Positions 28,253 through 36,279 of a stretch of 64,000 nt of DNA are shown one piece after another. Positions within the stretch are counted from its first letter, which is position 1, and each line of letters starts with the position of its first letter. The position numbers and the translations under genes were made by a program. The DNA lies in NCBI GenBank assembly GCA_046347015.1, contig JAXMHA010000016.1:1-64000 (forward strand), given 5' to 3'. This DNA is from Dokdonella_A sp046347015. Lineage in GTDB: Bacteria > Pseudomonadota > Gammaproteobacteria > Xanthomonadales > Rhodanobacteraceae. The notes below the pieces were generated by a model, which searched no databases, was not told where the DNA came from, and saw only the letters and a program-made list of their open reading frames with translations.

Positions 28253-29044
28253 GTGGAACGCCGCGACGACCCGTCGAACCTCCTTCGATCCCCGGTCTCT
28301 TCGGGCACTGGCAAGAGCCCGGTGGACGCGGGACCGCGCGCGGAACGCCATGCCGAGGATCAGGCGGCGTTCTGCGGCGACTGCGCGTTCGGGCGGGTTT
28401 GCGCCAATGCCGAACTCGACCGTCTCGGCCTCAGCGAACTCAACGTGCTGGCCGTGCACGACGGTCCGTTCCGCAATGGGCAGGCGATCTTCCGCACCGG
28501 ACAACGTTTCAACTCCATCTACGCGGTCCGGCGGGGCGCGATCAAGACCTGTCGCGTCGATGAGCTCGGTCGCGAACACGTGCTGGGATTCGCGCTGCCG
28601 GGTGAAATGGTCGGATTGTCGGGCATTCATTCCGGAACCTACCGGTGCGATGCGATTGCGCTCGAAACCGTGTCGGTGTGCCGCTTCTCGTTCCCGGCGC
28701 TGGCGAACCTCGCGGAGCATGCGCCCAAGCTGCAGCGCGAGCTGTTCCGGCTGCTGAGCCAGGACATCGCGAAGGCGACGCTGCTGGCCGGTGACTGGAC
28801 GGCGGAAGAGCGCCTCGCGGCGCTGCTCGTACATCTCGCCGAGCGCAGCGGCGACGCGCGCGCGGTGCATCTGCCGATGTCACGCGCGGACATCGCCAAC
28901 TATCTTCGGCTCGCCACCGAAACCGTCAGCAGGGTACTGCACCGATTGCGCAGCCGCGGCCTGATCCGCGTTGCCGGACGCGACATCACGTTCAGGGATC
29001 CGGAAGCCCTGCATTCGATGGCGCGTGCGATCCTCGAGAATTGA
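28253..29044 (+). CDS. FNR/ANR-type oxygen-sensing transcriptional regulator
   Basis: A 263-residue CRP/FNR-family regulator. Cys41, Cys44 and Cys50 form the FNR-like spacing CGDCAFGRVC, and Cys143 (VSVCRFSF) fits the fourth ligand of the oxygen-labile [4Fe-4S] cluster. The effector-domain barrel contains GQAIFRTGQRF. The DNA-reading helix is TETVSRVLHRLRS, which keeps the E, S and R that read TTGAT-type half sites in FNR. The start is uncertain: GTG 28253 is used, with TAGAAT at 28241-28246 so close that the mRNA could be leaderless. The genes downstream (nnrS, sirB2-like) and an FNR-like box between them point to control of a low-oxygen or nitrogen-oxide response. Confidence 0.88.
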   Translation: MERRDDPSNLLRSPVSSGTGKSPVDAGPRAERHAEDQAAFCGDCAFGRVCANAELDRLGLSELNVLAVHDGPFRNGQAIFRTGQRFNSIYAVRRGAIKTCRVDELGREHVLGFALPGEMVGLSGIHSGTYRCDAIALETVSVCRFSFPALANLAEHAPKLQRELFRLLSQDIAKATLLAGDWTAEERLAALLVHLAERSGDARAVHLPMSRADIANYLRLATETVSRVLHRLRSRGLIRVAGRDITFRDPEALHSMARAILEN

Positions 29045-29070
29045 ACACGGCGACCGCGCACATGGTTCCC

Positions 29071-29084
29071 CTGATCCAGGTCGA
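29071..29084 (+). promoter_or_regulatory. FNR/Nnr-type binding site upstream of nnrS
   Basis: CTGATCCAGGTCGA differs at two positions from TTGATCCAGGTCAA, a common form of the FNR-box in proteobacteria. It lies about 64 bases upstream of the nnrS start and just after the gene for an FNR-type protein whose recognition helix would read such a site. The two mismatches keep confidence moderate. Confidence 0.45.
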
Positions 29085-29147
29085 TGGTGGACGGAACGGC
29101 ATCGTCCATGCCGAGCGCGCGCGCGCCATCACGTTCGGAGGCCTCGC

Positions 29148-30407
29148 TTGACACCCCCGCCTGATCGCCCGGGCTCCGGCAGCGATTCGATGCCGGCTCC
29201 CGCCCGCCTCGCCGCGCTGTTCGCCAGCGCGCCGCACCGGATGATGTTCTTCGCGGGTGCGACGGCGATCATCGTGTCGATGCTGTGGTGGGCCGGCTAT
29301 CTGGTCGCGCTGTGGGCGGGATGGTCCTATCCCTCGGCGCCGGTGCCGCCGGGCTGGGGGCATGCCATCTTCACGCAGTTCGGCATGTTGCCATGCTTCA
29401 TCTTCGGCTTCCTGTTGACGGTGTTCCCGCGCTGGACGGGCCAACGCGCGCTGGCGCGGCGGGCTTACGTGCCGGTATTCGTCGGGGTGTTCGGCGGTTA
29501 CCTGCTGTCGCAGGCGGGCCTCCTCGGGTCGCGCACCGTGTTGATGGCCGGCATCATCCTGATGCTGGCCGGCTGGCTGGCCGGGTTGATCGCACTCGGC
29601 GGAGTGCTCCTGCGCAGCGGGGGAACCGATCGGCATGCGCGCTCGTGCTTCGCCGCGCTGGTGCTCGGTGCCGGCGGGCTCGCCGCATTCCTCGCGTTCG
29701 TGGCCGGAGCGTCGCCCTGGTTCGCGCTCGTCGCGATCCGGCTCGGCACGTTCGGCTTGCTGCTGCCGATCTTCTTCACGGTGTGCCACCGGATGATCCC
29801 GTTCTTCAGCAGCAACGTCGTGCGGTCGGGCTACAGGATGGTGCGCCCGTCCTGGAGCCTGCCGGTGTTGTGGTTGCTCCTCGCCGTGCATTTCGCGCTC
29901 GACGTCGGGCACGCCGAGCGTTGGCTGTGGCTCGCCGACCTGCCGCTCGCCGCGCTGTTCCTGGGCCACTGGGTCGCGTGGCAACCGTGGAAATGCCTGC
30001 GCCCCGGGCTGCTGGCGGCACTGCACATCGCTTTCCTGTGGTTGCCGACCGCGTTTGCCTTGTTCAGCGCGCAAAGCCTGGTTGCGTTCGCCGATGGTTC
30101 AAGCGTGCTCGGGCGCGCACCGGTCCACGCGCTCACGATCGGCTTTTTCGGCTCGATGCTGGTGGCCATGGTGACCCGGGTGACGCAGGGACACTCGGGC
30201 CGCCTGCTCGAGATGGGGGCGATCCCGTGGTTGACCTTCGCATTGCTCCAGCTGGTCGCCCTCGTGCGCATCGGGGCGGAAATCGCCCCCGACATGCCCG
30301 CATGGCTGGCTGTCGCGGCCGTTGGCTGGCTCGTCGCATTTGCGCCGTGGGTCCTGCGATCGCTGTGGATCTATGTCACGCCACGCGTCGACGGCTCGCC
30401 GGGCTGA
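29148..30407 (+). CDS. nnrS: NnrS family multipass membrane protein
   Basis: About 419 residues with some twelve hydrophobic segments. The family motifs are MMFFAGATAIIVSMLWWAGY near the start, IFTQFGMLPCFIFGFLLTVFP, FFTVCHRMIPFFSSNVV and ALTIGFFGSMLVAMVTRVTQG. NnrS proteins are haem- and copper-associated inner-membrane proteins linked to nitric oxide stress and nitrite respiration in other bacteria. TTG at 29148 is chosen because ggagg lies six bases before it; the ATG at 29190 would shorten the protein by 14 residues. The gene follows an FNR-type regulator and precedes a SirB2-like gene. Confidence 0.88.
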   Translation: MTPPPDRPGSGSDSMPAPARLAALFASAPHRMMFFAGATAIIVSMLWWAGYLVALWAGWSYPSAPVPPGWGHAIFTQFGMLPCFIFGFLLTVFPRWTGQRALARRAYVPVFVGVFGGYLLSQAGLLGSRTVLMAGIILMLAGWLAGLIALGGVLLRSGGTDRHARSCFAALVLGAGGLAAFLAFVAGASPWFALVAIRLGTFGLLLPIFFTVCHRMIPFFSSNVVRSGYRMVRPSWSLPVLWLLLAVHFALDVGHAERWLWLADLPLAALFLGHWVAWQPWKCLRPGLLAALHIAFLWLPTAFALFSAQSLVAFADGSSVLGRAPVHALTIGFFGSMLVAMVTRVTQGHSGRLLEMGAIPWLTFALLQLVALVRIGAEIAPDMPAWLAVAAVGWLVAFAPWVLRSLWIYVTPRVDGSPG

Positions 30408-30430
30408 CGCGCGCGAATTCGAGCCGAGTC

Positions 30431-30835
30431 ATGCCCCTGGCCGCGTACTACGTCGAAATCCGCTGGCTGCACATCGGCGCGGTCATCGCATCCGGCAGCC
30501 TGTTCGCGATCCGCGGACTGATGATGCTGGCAAGGTCGCGGCTGACGAACCACGTCGGCCTGCGGACATTGTCGATCGTGATCGACACGACGCTGCTGGC
30601 GGCGGCGGTCGTCCTGACGATGATCATCCACCAGTACCCGTTCGTGCAGGCATGGCTGACCGCGAAAGTGCTGCTGCTGGTCGTCTACGTCCTGCTCGGG
30701 ACGCTGGCGTTGAAACGCGGGCGAACGTATTCAACGCGGGCGACGTGCTACGTCCTGGCCATCACCGTGTACCTGTTCATCGTCACGGTGGCGCGGGCGC
30801 ACAACCCGCTGGGAATCTTCGCGTCGTTCGGCTGA
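30431..30835 (+). CDS. SirB2 family membrane protein
   Basis: A 134-residue protein with four predicted membrane helices, starting MPLAAYYVEIRWLHIGAVIA. Conserved features are the two histidines in WLHIGAVIASG and MIIHQYPF, KVLLLVVYVLLGTLALKRG, and a C-terminus with RAHNPLGIF. SirB2-family proteins frequently accompany nnrS or cytochrome genes; their function is not well defined. The short 23-base gap after nnrS suggests one operon. Confidence 0.82.
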   Translation: MPLAAYYVEIRWLHIGAVIASGSLFAIRGLMMLARSRLTNHVGLRTLSIVIDTTLLAAAVVLTMIIHQYPFVQAWLTAKVLLLVVYVLLGTLALKRGRTYSTRATCYVLAITVYLFIVTVARAHNPLGIFASFG

Positions 30836-30878
30836 TGATCCGCCCGCATTCCGGTTCCGCAACCGGTGCTGCGCACCG

Positions 30879-31577
30879 TCAACCGCATTTGCTGTACCCG
30901 CAGTTGAGGCAGGTTTCGCAGCCATCCATGACGATCACCGCATTCGTGCTGCATTTCGCGCACATCGTTGCACCGGGCGGAAGACCGGTATCGGCGCCGC
31001 TGCCGGACTGCTCGCGGCTGGCCGCGTAGGCCGCGCGCTTCTCGTCGATCAGGGCACGTTGTTCGGCCGACAGCTCCGGATCGTGCAGCAACCCGATCGA
31101 ACGCAAGTGCTGCTCGACGATCGCGCCGAGCTCGGCCACGATCGACGGCATGTACACGCCGCCAGCCCGGAAATAGCCCCCGCGCGGATCGAACACGGCC
31201 TTCAGTTCCTCGACGAGGAAGGTCACGTCGCCGCCCTTGCGGAACACCGCCGACATGATGCGCGTCAGGGCGACGATCCACTGGAAGTGGTCCATGTTCT
31301 TCGAGTTGATGAAGATCTCGAATGGCCGGCGCAGCTCATGCTCGGTTCCCGCGTTGAGCACGATGTCGTTGATCGTCACGTACAACGCATGTTCGACGAG
31401 CGGCGAGCGGATCTTGTAGGTGCGGCCGACCAGCACGTCCGGCCGCTCGACCTTTTCGTGCATCTGGATGATTTCAGCCCCACCGGCAGCCCGCTCCGGC
31501 GGCTCCGCCGGAGCCTGTGCCATGTCGCTTCCGGCAACGCTGAAACCGGTGATCTTCCGGCCAATCCTGATCGTCAT
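30879..31577 (-). CDS. nrdJb: B12-dependent ribonucleotide reductase C-terminal subunit (NrdJb-type)
   Basis: A 232-residue protein that corresponds to the C-terminal part of class II ribonucleotide reductase. It holds the TSCPD-type domain (LYVTINDIVLNAGTEHELRR, FEIFINSKNMDHFQW) and ends in a zinc-ribbon-like CAKCSTNAV...CETCLNCGYSKCG with six cysteines. In Pseudomonas and Xanthomonas relatives NrdJ is split in the same way. The C-terminal cysteines are thought to help re-reduce the active site of the catalytic subunit. The catalytic part is encoded at 32289-34436, with a histone-like gene between. The ATG at 31577 opens MTIRIGRKITGF; longer starts are not needed. Confidence 0.87.
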   Translation of the reverse strand: MTIRIGRKITGFSVAGSDMAQAPAEPPERAAGGAEIIQMHEKVERPDVLVGRTYKIRSPLVEHALYVTINDIVLNAGTEHELRRPFEIFINSKNMDHFQWIVALTRIMSAVFRKGGDVTFLVEELKAVFDPRGGYFRAGGVYMPSIVAELGAIVEQHLRSIGLLHDPELSAEQRALIDEKRAAYAASREQSGSGADTGLPPGATMCAKCSTNAVIVMDGCETCLNCGYSKCG

Positions 31578-31653
31578 GTCGAACCCATACGGTTGCTGGA
31601 GTGGAGCGCACCGCACCGCGCGTCAGGTGCTGGCGGGCGGTGCGCCCCGCCGG

Positions 31654-32187
31654 TCACCTCCGGCCGCGCCCCTTGCGGACCGCCTTGCGGCGCGCCGACT
31701 TGCGGGCCGACTTGGCGGGTGCCTTGCGGGCGGCCGCGCGACGCGTCTTCGGCTTGCGTGCGGACTTCCTCGCCGCCGGCCGCTTCGCGGCCTTCCGGAC
31801 CACCTTGCGGGCCTTCTTGGCGGCAGCCTTCCTCGCCGGCTTCTTCGCCGCCTTCGCCACGGCCTTCTTCGCTGCGGCCTTCGCCGTCTTCTTGCCGGCA
31901 CCACGGGCAGCGACGGCCTTGTCCGCTTTCTTCTTCACGCGGGTTGCGGCCTTGCGCGCCTTGGCTGCGACCGTTTTCACGCGCCGCGCAGCTTCCTTGC
32001 GCGCTTTCTGCGCCTTCCTCACGACCTTCCTGGCCGTCGCTTCCACCGCCTCGCGGGTATCGGACGCGACTCCACCGACGGACGTCGCGACAGCACTGGC
32101 GATGTCGGCAACCGCACCACCCATTTCCGAAACGCCTTCCTTGATCCCACCGAACACGTTGTCCGAACTGCCGTTTTCACTGTGCAT
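31654..32187 (-). CDS. histone H1-like lysine/alanine-rich DNA-binding protein
   Basis: A 177-residue very basic protein. The first 60 residues (from MHSENGSSDNVFGGI to about AVEATARKV) are mildly amphipathic. The rest is a low-complexity tract of K-A-A-K-K-x-A-R-K type repeats rich in lysine, arginine and alanine, as in bacterial H1-like proteins (HctB, AlgP-like). The gagagggg ribosome binding site upstream and the ATG at 32187 set the start. It lies between the two parts of the ribonucleotide reductase and in the same direction, which may tie nucleoid packing to dNTP supply. Repetitive sequence makes detailed homology unsafe. Confidence 0.75.
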   Translation of the reverse strand: MHSENGSSDNVFGGIKEGVSEMGGAVADIASAVATSVGGVASDTREAVEATARKVVRKAQKARKEAARRVKTVAAKARKAATRVKKKADKAVAARGAGKKTAKAAAKKAVAKAAKKPARKAAAKKARKVVRKAAKRPAARKSARKPKTRRAAARKAPAKSARKSARRKAVRKGRGRR

Positions 32188-32288
32188 ATGGGGTATCCCC
32201 TCTCCGGATCCTGTGTGCTCGCTCCGGCGGCCTGATGCGGCCCGGGACAGGCGCCTGCCGCGCACGCCGGATGCAACGCAAGCGTAAC

Positions 32289-34436
32289 TCAGAATTTGCC
32301 GTAATACCCTTCCTTCAGCGCGTCGAAGAGATTGGCGGCGGTATGCACTTCCCCGTCGTATTCGATCTCCTCGTTGCCGGGAACCTCGACCACCGAGCCG
32401 TCGTCCAGGGCGAACCGGTAGGTCGTGTTGGCGAGGTCCTGCTCCTTGACCAGGACCCCCTGGAACGCGGCGGGGTTGAACCGGAACGTCGTGCACCCCT
32501 TCAGGCCCTGCCGCCAGGCGTATTGGTAGATGTCCTTGAAGTCCTCGTACGGATAATCGGTCGGGACGTTGGCGGTCTTCGAAATCGACGAGTCGACCCA
32601 CTTCTGCGCCGCCGCCTGGATGTCGACATGGGCGGTCGGGGTGATGTCTTCGGCCGTCGTGAAATAGTCCGGCAGCCGTTCGTCGGGGTCGTTCGAGCCT
32701 GGCTTCGCCCGTGCGTTGATCAGCTCGCGGAACGCCAGCAGCTCGAAACTCGTCACCTCGACCTTTTCCTTGGTCTTGCGCCCTTCGCGGATGACGTTGC
32801 GCGAATAGCTGTGCGCGAACGAAGGCTCGATGCCATTGCTGGCATTGTTGGCCAGCGACAGCGATATCGTCCCGGTCGGCGCGATCGAGGTGTGGTGGGT
32901 GAAGCGTGCGCCGGTCTCGGCGAGCGCCGCGGCCAGCTCGGGCGCCACCGTCGCAAACTGCTGCATGTAGCGGCTGTACTTCGCGTGCAGCACCCGTCCC
33001 GGGATGCGGTCACCGACCTTGCAGCCATCGGCCACCATCTCGGGGCGCTTGCGCAGCATCGCACCGGTGACTTCGAACATCTCGTCCATGATCGGGGCGG
33101 GCCCTTTTTCCTTCGCCAATGACAGCGCGACTTCCCAGCCGGCCAGCGCCATCTCGCGCGAGACCTGTTCGGTGAACGCGCACGATTCCTGGCTGCCGTA
33201 CCGCATTTTCAGCATCGCCAGCGTCGAACCAAGGCCGAGGAAACCCATGCCATGCCGCCGCTTGCGCAGGATTTCCTCGCGCTGGCGCGCCAGCGGCAGG
33301 CCGTTGATCTCGACGACGTTGTCGAGCATGCGCGTGAACACGCGCACGACCTCCTTGTACTCCTCCCAGTCGAAGCGCGCCTTCGGGCCGAACGGATCGC
33401 GCACGAACAGCGTCAGGTTGACCGAACCCAGCAGGCACGAGCCGTACGGCGGCAACGGCTGCTCGCCGCAGGGATTGGTGGCGCGGATGTCCTCGCACCA
33501 CCAGTTGTTGTTCATCTCGTTGACCCGGTCGATCAGGATGAACCCGGGTTCGGCGTAGTCGTACGTCGACACCATGATCATGTCCCAGAGGTGCCGTGCC
33601 TTCAGGTGTCCGTAGATCTTGCAGGCGACGAGTCCGTCGTCGCGCACCACGTAGTTGCGGTGCGCCGGCCATTCGCGCCATACCACCTTGTCGGGATCGG
33701 CGAGTTCGACGTCATCGCGCTCCTTGACGTGCACCGGGAATACCAATGGCCAGTCGGCGTCGGCTTCGACCGCCTGCATGAACCCATCGGTGACCAGCAG
33801 GCTGAGGTTGAACTGGCGCAGGCGGCCGTCCTCGCGCTTGGCCTTGATGAATTCGCGAACATCCGGGTGCGACACGTCGAACGTCCCCATCTGCGCGCCA
33901 CGCCGCCCGCCGGCGCTCGACACCGTGAAACACATCTTGTCGTAGATGTCCATGAAGGACAGCGGCCCGGACGTGTAGGCCCCGGCACCGGAAACATAGG
34001 CACCACGCGGGCGCAACGTCGAGAACTCGTAGCCGATGCCGCAACCGGCCTTCAAGGTCAGCCCGGCCTCGTGCACGCGCTCGAGGATGTTGTCCATCGA
34101 ATCCTCGATGGTGCCGGACACCGTGCAGTTGATCGTCGATGTCTTCGGCTTGTGCGCCTGCGCCCCGGCGTTGGAAATGATGCGGCCGGCCGGAATCGCA
34201 CCCCGGCGGAGGGCCCACAGGAAACGCTCGCCCCAGAACGCGCGTGCTTCCTCGCCGTTCTCCACTTCCGCCAGCGCGCGCGCAACCCGCTGGCAGGTTT
34301 CATCGATCGACGCGTCGACCGGTTCCCCGCGCTTCGTCTTCAGGCGATATTTCTTGTCCCAGATGTCGTAGGACGCCGGCTGCAGCGGAACGTCCACCGC
34401 ATCGCGCGCGAATTCCGCAAGACGCATCGTCTTCAT
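32289..34436 (-). CDS. nrdJ: adenosylcobalamin-dependent ribonucleoside-diphosphate reductase, catalytic subunit
   Basis: A 715-residue class II ribonucleotide reductase catalytic chain, which makes deoxynucleotides using adenosylcobalamin for radical generation and needs no oxygen. Conserved pieces include the allosteric and substrate regions SNAGAQAHKPKTSTINCTVSG, GCGIGYEFSTLRPRG and AGGRRGAQMGTFDVSHPD. The active-site loop is TNPCGEQPLPPYGSCLLGSVN, and the phosphate-binding end is SIAPTGTISLSLANNASNG. ATG 34436 follows gagggcgg. The C-terminal redox region is supplied by the separate protein at 30879-31577. Two NrdR-like boxes lie 150-200 bases upstream. No cobalamin riboswitch was recognised. 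Confidence 0.95.
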   Translation of the reverse strand: MKTMRLAEFARDAVDVPLQPASYDIWDKKYRLKTKRGEPVDASIDETCQRVARALAEVENGEEARAFWGERFLWALRRGAIPAGRIISNAGAQAHKPKTSTINCTVSGTIEDSMDNILERVHEAGLTLKAGCGIGYEFSTLRPRGAYVSGAGAYTSGPLSFMDIYDKMCFTVSSAGGRRGAQMGTFDVSHPDVREFIKAKREDGRLRQFNLSLLVTDGFMQAVEADADWPLVFPVHVKERDDVELADPDKVVWREWPAHRNYVVRDDGLVACKIYGHLKARHLWDMIMVSTYDYAEPGFILIDRVNEMNNNWWCEDIRATNPCGEQPLPPYGSCLLGSVNLTLFVRDPFGPKARFDWEEYKEVVRVFTRMLDNVVEINGLPLARQREEILRKRRHGMGFLGLGSTLAMLKMRYGSQESCAFTEQVSREMALAGWEVALSLAKEKGPAPIMDEMFEVTGAMLRKRPEMVADGCKVGDRIPGRVLHAKYSRYMQQFATVAPELAAALAETGARFTHHTSIAPTGTISLSLANNASNGIEPSFAHSYSRNVIREGRKTKEKVEVTSFELLAFRELINARAKPGSNDPDERLPDYFTTAEDITPTAHVDIQAAAQKWVDSSISKTANVPTDYPYEDFKDIYQYAWRQGLKGCTTFRFNPAAFQGVLVKEQDLANTTYRFALDDGSVVEVPGNEEIEYDGEVHTAANLFDALKEGYYGKF

Positions 34437-34584
34437 CGTGATTCCGCCCTCCCCCTCGTGCCGACGCACGGACCCGCCGCATTCGCCATGAGCGCGAATG
34501 CAGGAATCCCCCGCGCCCGGTTCCTGCCTGCTGGCCCGGTGCCGGCTTTTGCCTGTCTCTCCGAGTCCGTGCCGAACCCGCCAA

Positions 34585-34633
34585 CCACAAGTTCTAGCTG
34601 TCCGGCACGTAGACCGACCACAAGATGTTGTGT
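34585..34633 (-). promoter_or_regulatory. pair of NrdR-like boxes upstream of nrdJ
   Basis: Read towards nrdJ, the box at 34618-34633 is ACACAACATCTTGTGG and matches 13 of 16 positions of the NrdR consensus ACACwATATaTwGTGT. A weaker copy, CAGCTAGAACTTGTGG, lies at 34585-34600. Their starts are 33 bases apart, close to the three-helical-turn spacing usual for NrdR box pairs. They sit in the divergent region between nrdJ and the protease gene. The second box is weak, so the pair is a prediction. Confidence 0.5.
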
Positions 34634-34688
34634 CACCAAACTGGTCTAAACTAGCTCCGTTCCCCGTCGATGTAAAGGATGAACCCGA

Positions 34689-36179
34689 ATGCTTGCGCTG
34701 CGATGCCCGTGCCCGCGATCCACGCTGGACCGGAACGACCAAGCCAAGTCTGTGATCCCGACTTCAGGCATCCGGGACCACTTCCTTTCGGTGGCGCCGA
34801 CGCGACGCGAGAATGCCAGGCCCCATGTGATCGGAACCGTCATGCTGGCGGCCGTCGCGCTCATCGCGACAACAGCGCTTGCGGGCGCCCCGCCGCCGAT
34901 CGTGAACGGGCAGATGGTGCCATCGCTCGCACCGATGCTGGAACACGTCACCCCGGCGGTCGTCAACATCAGCTCGACGACCCATGTGCGCGTGCACGAT
35001 CCTTATTTCGACGACCCAATCTTCCGGCGCTTCTTCGGCGTGCCGGACGTGCCACGCGAGCAAGTCAAGCAGTCCCTCGGATCGGGAGTCATCGTCGACG
35101 CCGCGAAGGGCTACGTCCTGACCAACAACCATGTCGTCGCGGGCGCCGACGAGATTTCGGTGACGCTGACCGACGGCAGCACGGTCAAGGCCCGCGTCGT
35201 CGGCACCGACCCCGAGACCGACATCGCCGTGCTGCAGATCCCCGCCGCGCACCTGACGGCACTGCCGCTGGCCGACTCGTCCAAGGTCCGTGTCGGCGAC
35301 TTCGTCGTTGCCGTCGGCGATCCGTTCGGACTCGGGCAGACGGTCACTTCCGGAATCGTGTCCGCGCTCGGCCGCAGCGGCCTGCGGGGTTCGGGCTACC
35401 AGAACTTCATCCAGACCGACGCGTCGATCAACCCGGGCAATTCCGGCGGCGCGTTGGTCAACCTCGCCGGGGAGCTGATCGGCATCAACTCGATGATCTT
35501 CACGCCGTCGGGCGGCAATGTCGGCATCGGTTTCGCGATCCCGTCCAACCTTGCTGCCGACGTCATGCGCCAGTTGATCCAGTACGGCCAGGTCAAGCGC
35601 GGCGCGCTCGGCGTCGATACCCAGGACGTGACGCCGCAACTCTCGCGCCTGCTCGGCATCGGCGCGACCCGTGGCGCCGTGGTGACGCGCGTCAGGCCGA
35701 ACACGCCGGCCGCCAAGGCAGGCCTGCGGCCGGGCGACGTCATCGTCGCGCTGGCCGGCAAGCCGATCCACAGTGCCCAGGACTTCAGCAACGTCGAGGG
35801 CCTGACGGCGCCGGGTTCGCCGGTACCCATCGAGATCCTTCGCGACGGCAAGACACTCCAGATCAGCACCGCGTTGCAGACTCCGCAACAACACAGCGTG
35901 GATGGAGCACGACTCGATCCGCGGCTTGCCGGCGCGCAATTCTCCGACCTCTCGGCCGACCAGCGACGCGCCGGTCTGAGTGGCGTCGTCGTGACGAACG
36001 TTGCCAATGGCAGTCGTGCCGACAACAGCGGCTTGCAGCAGGGCGACATCGTCGTCGCAGTGAACCAGCGGAACATCGACGGGACCCGCGAACTGCAACG
36101 CATGGTCTCGGGCCACCCGCGGCAACTTTTGCTGACGCTGGTCCGCGGCGACAGCGCCTATTACCTGCTGATGCCGTGA
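34689..36179 (+). CDS. Do-family periplasmic serine endoprotease (DegP/MucD-like)
   Basis: A 496-residue HtrA-type protease. The chymotrypsin-like domain shows the catalytic triad: His in LTNNHVVAG, Asp in DPETDIAVLQI and Ser in NPGNSGGALVN. Two PDZ domains follow (about 310-395 and 410-495), the first with RGAVVTRVRPNTPAAKAGL. A hydrophobic segment ending TTALAGAPPP at about residue 65 is the export signal. The ATG at 34689 has an aagga ribosome binding site, but it makes an unusually long leader; GTG codons at 34791 or 34827 would give a standard signal peptide. Such proteases degrade or refold damaged envelope proteins. It is divergent from nrdJ. Confidence 0.92.
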   Translation: MLALRCPCPRSTLDRNDQAKSVIPTSGIRDHFLSVAPTRRENARPHVIGTVMLAAVALIATTALAGAPPPIVNGQMVPSLAPMLEHVTPAVVNISSTTHVRVHDPYFDDPIFRRFFGVPDVPREQVKQSLGSGVIVDAAKGYVLTNNHVVAGADEISVTLTDGSTVKARVVGTDPETDIAVLQIPAAHLTALPLADSSKVRVGDFVVAVGDPFGLGQTVTSGIVSALGRSGLRGSGYQNFIQTDASINPGNSGGALVNLAGELIGINSMIFTPSGGNVGIGFAIPSNLAADVMRQLIQYGQVKRGALGVDTQDVTPQLSRLLGIGATRGAVVTRVRPNTPAAKAGLRPGDVIVALAGKPIHSAQDFSNVEGLTAPGSPVPIEILRDGKTLQISTALQTPQQHSVDGARLDPRLAGAQFSDLSADQRRAGLSGVVVTNVANGSRADNSGLQQGDIVVAVNQRNIDGTRELQRMVSGHPRQLLLTLVRGDSAYYLLMP

Positions 36180-36279
36180 CCCGCGCCGTCGACCCCCCGG
36201 AATGTCGCGCCATGGCGAGCGATGCGTGTGTCGCCGGCATGCTAGATTGGCTGGATTCCTTTTCCTCCCGACGAATGCG

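Noticed and set aside
30851..30866. CCGGTT-cgc-AACCGG-type hairpin after the SirB2-like gene
   Set aside because: Only six pairs and no T-run on either side; too weak to call a terminator, although it lies between convergent genes.
31654..32187. Tandem DNA repeats in the lysine/alanine-rich gene as a possible CRISPR or satellite array
   Set aside because: The repetition comes from codons of a K-A-A-R-K protein pattern; there are no regular identical repeats with spacers.
34437..34688. Possible cobalamin riboswitch upstream of the B12-dependent reductase
   Set aside because: No B12-box (a GCCACTG-like element) or matching fold was seen; NrdR-like boxes explain the visible conserved-looking sequence better.
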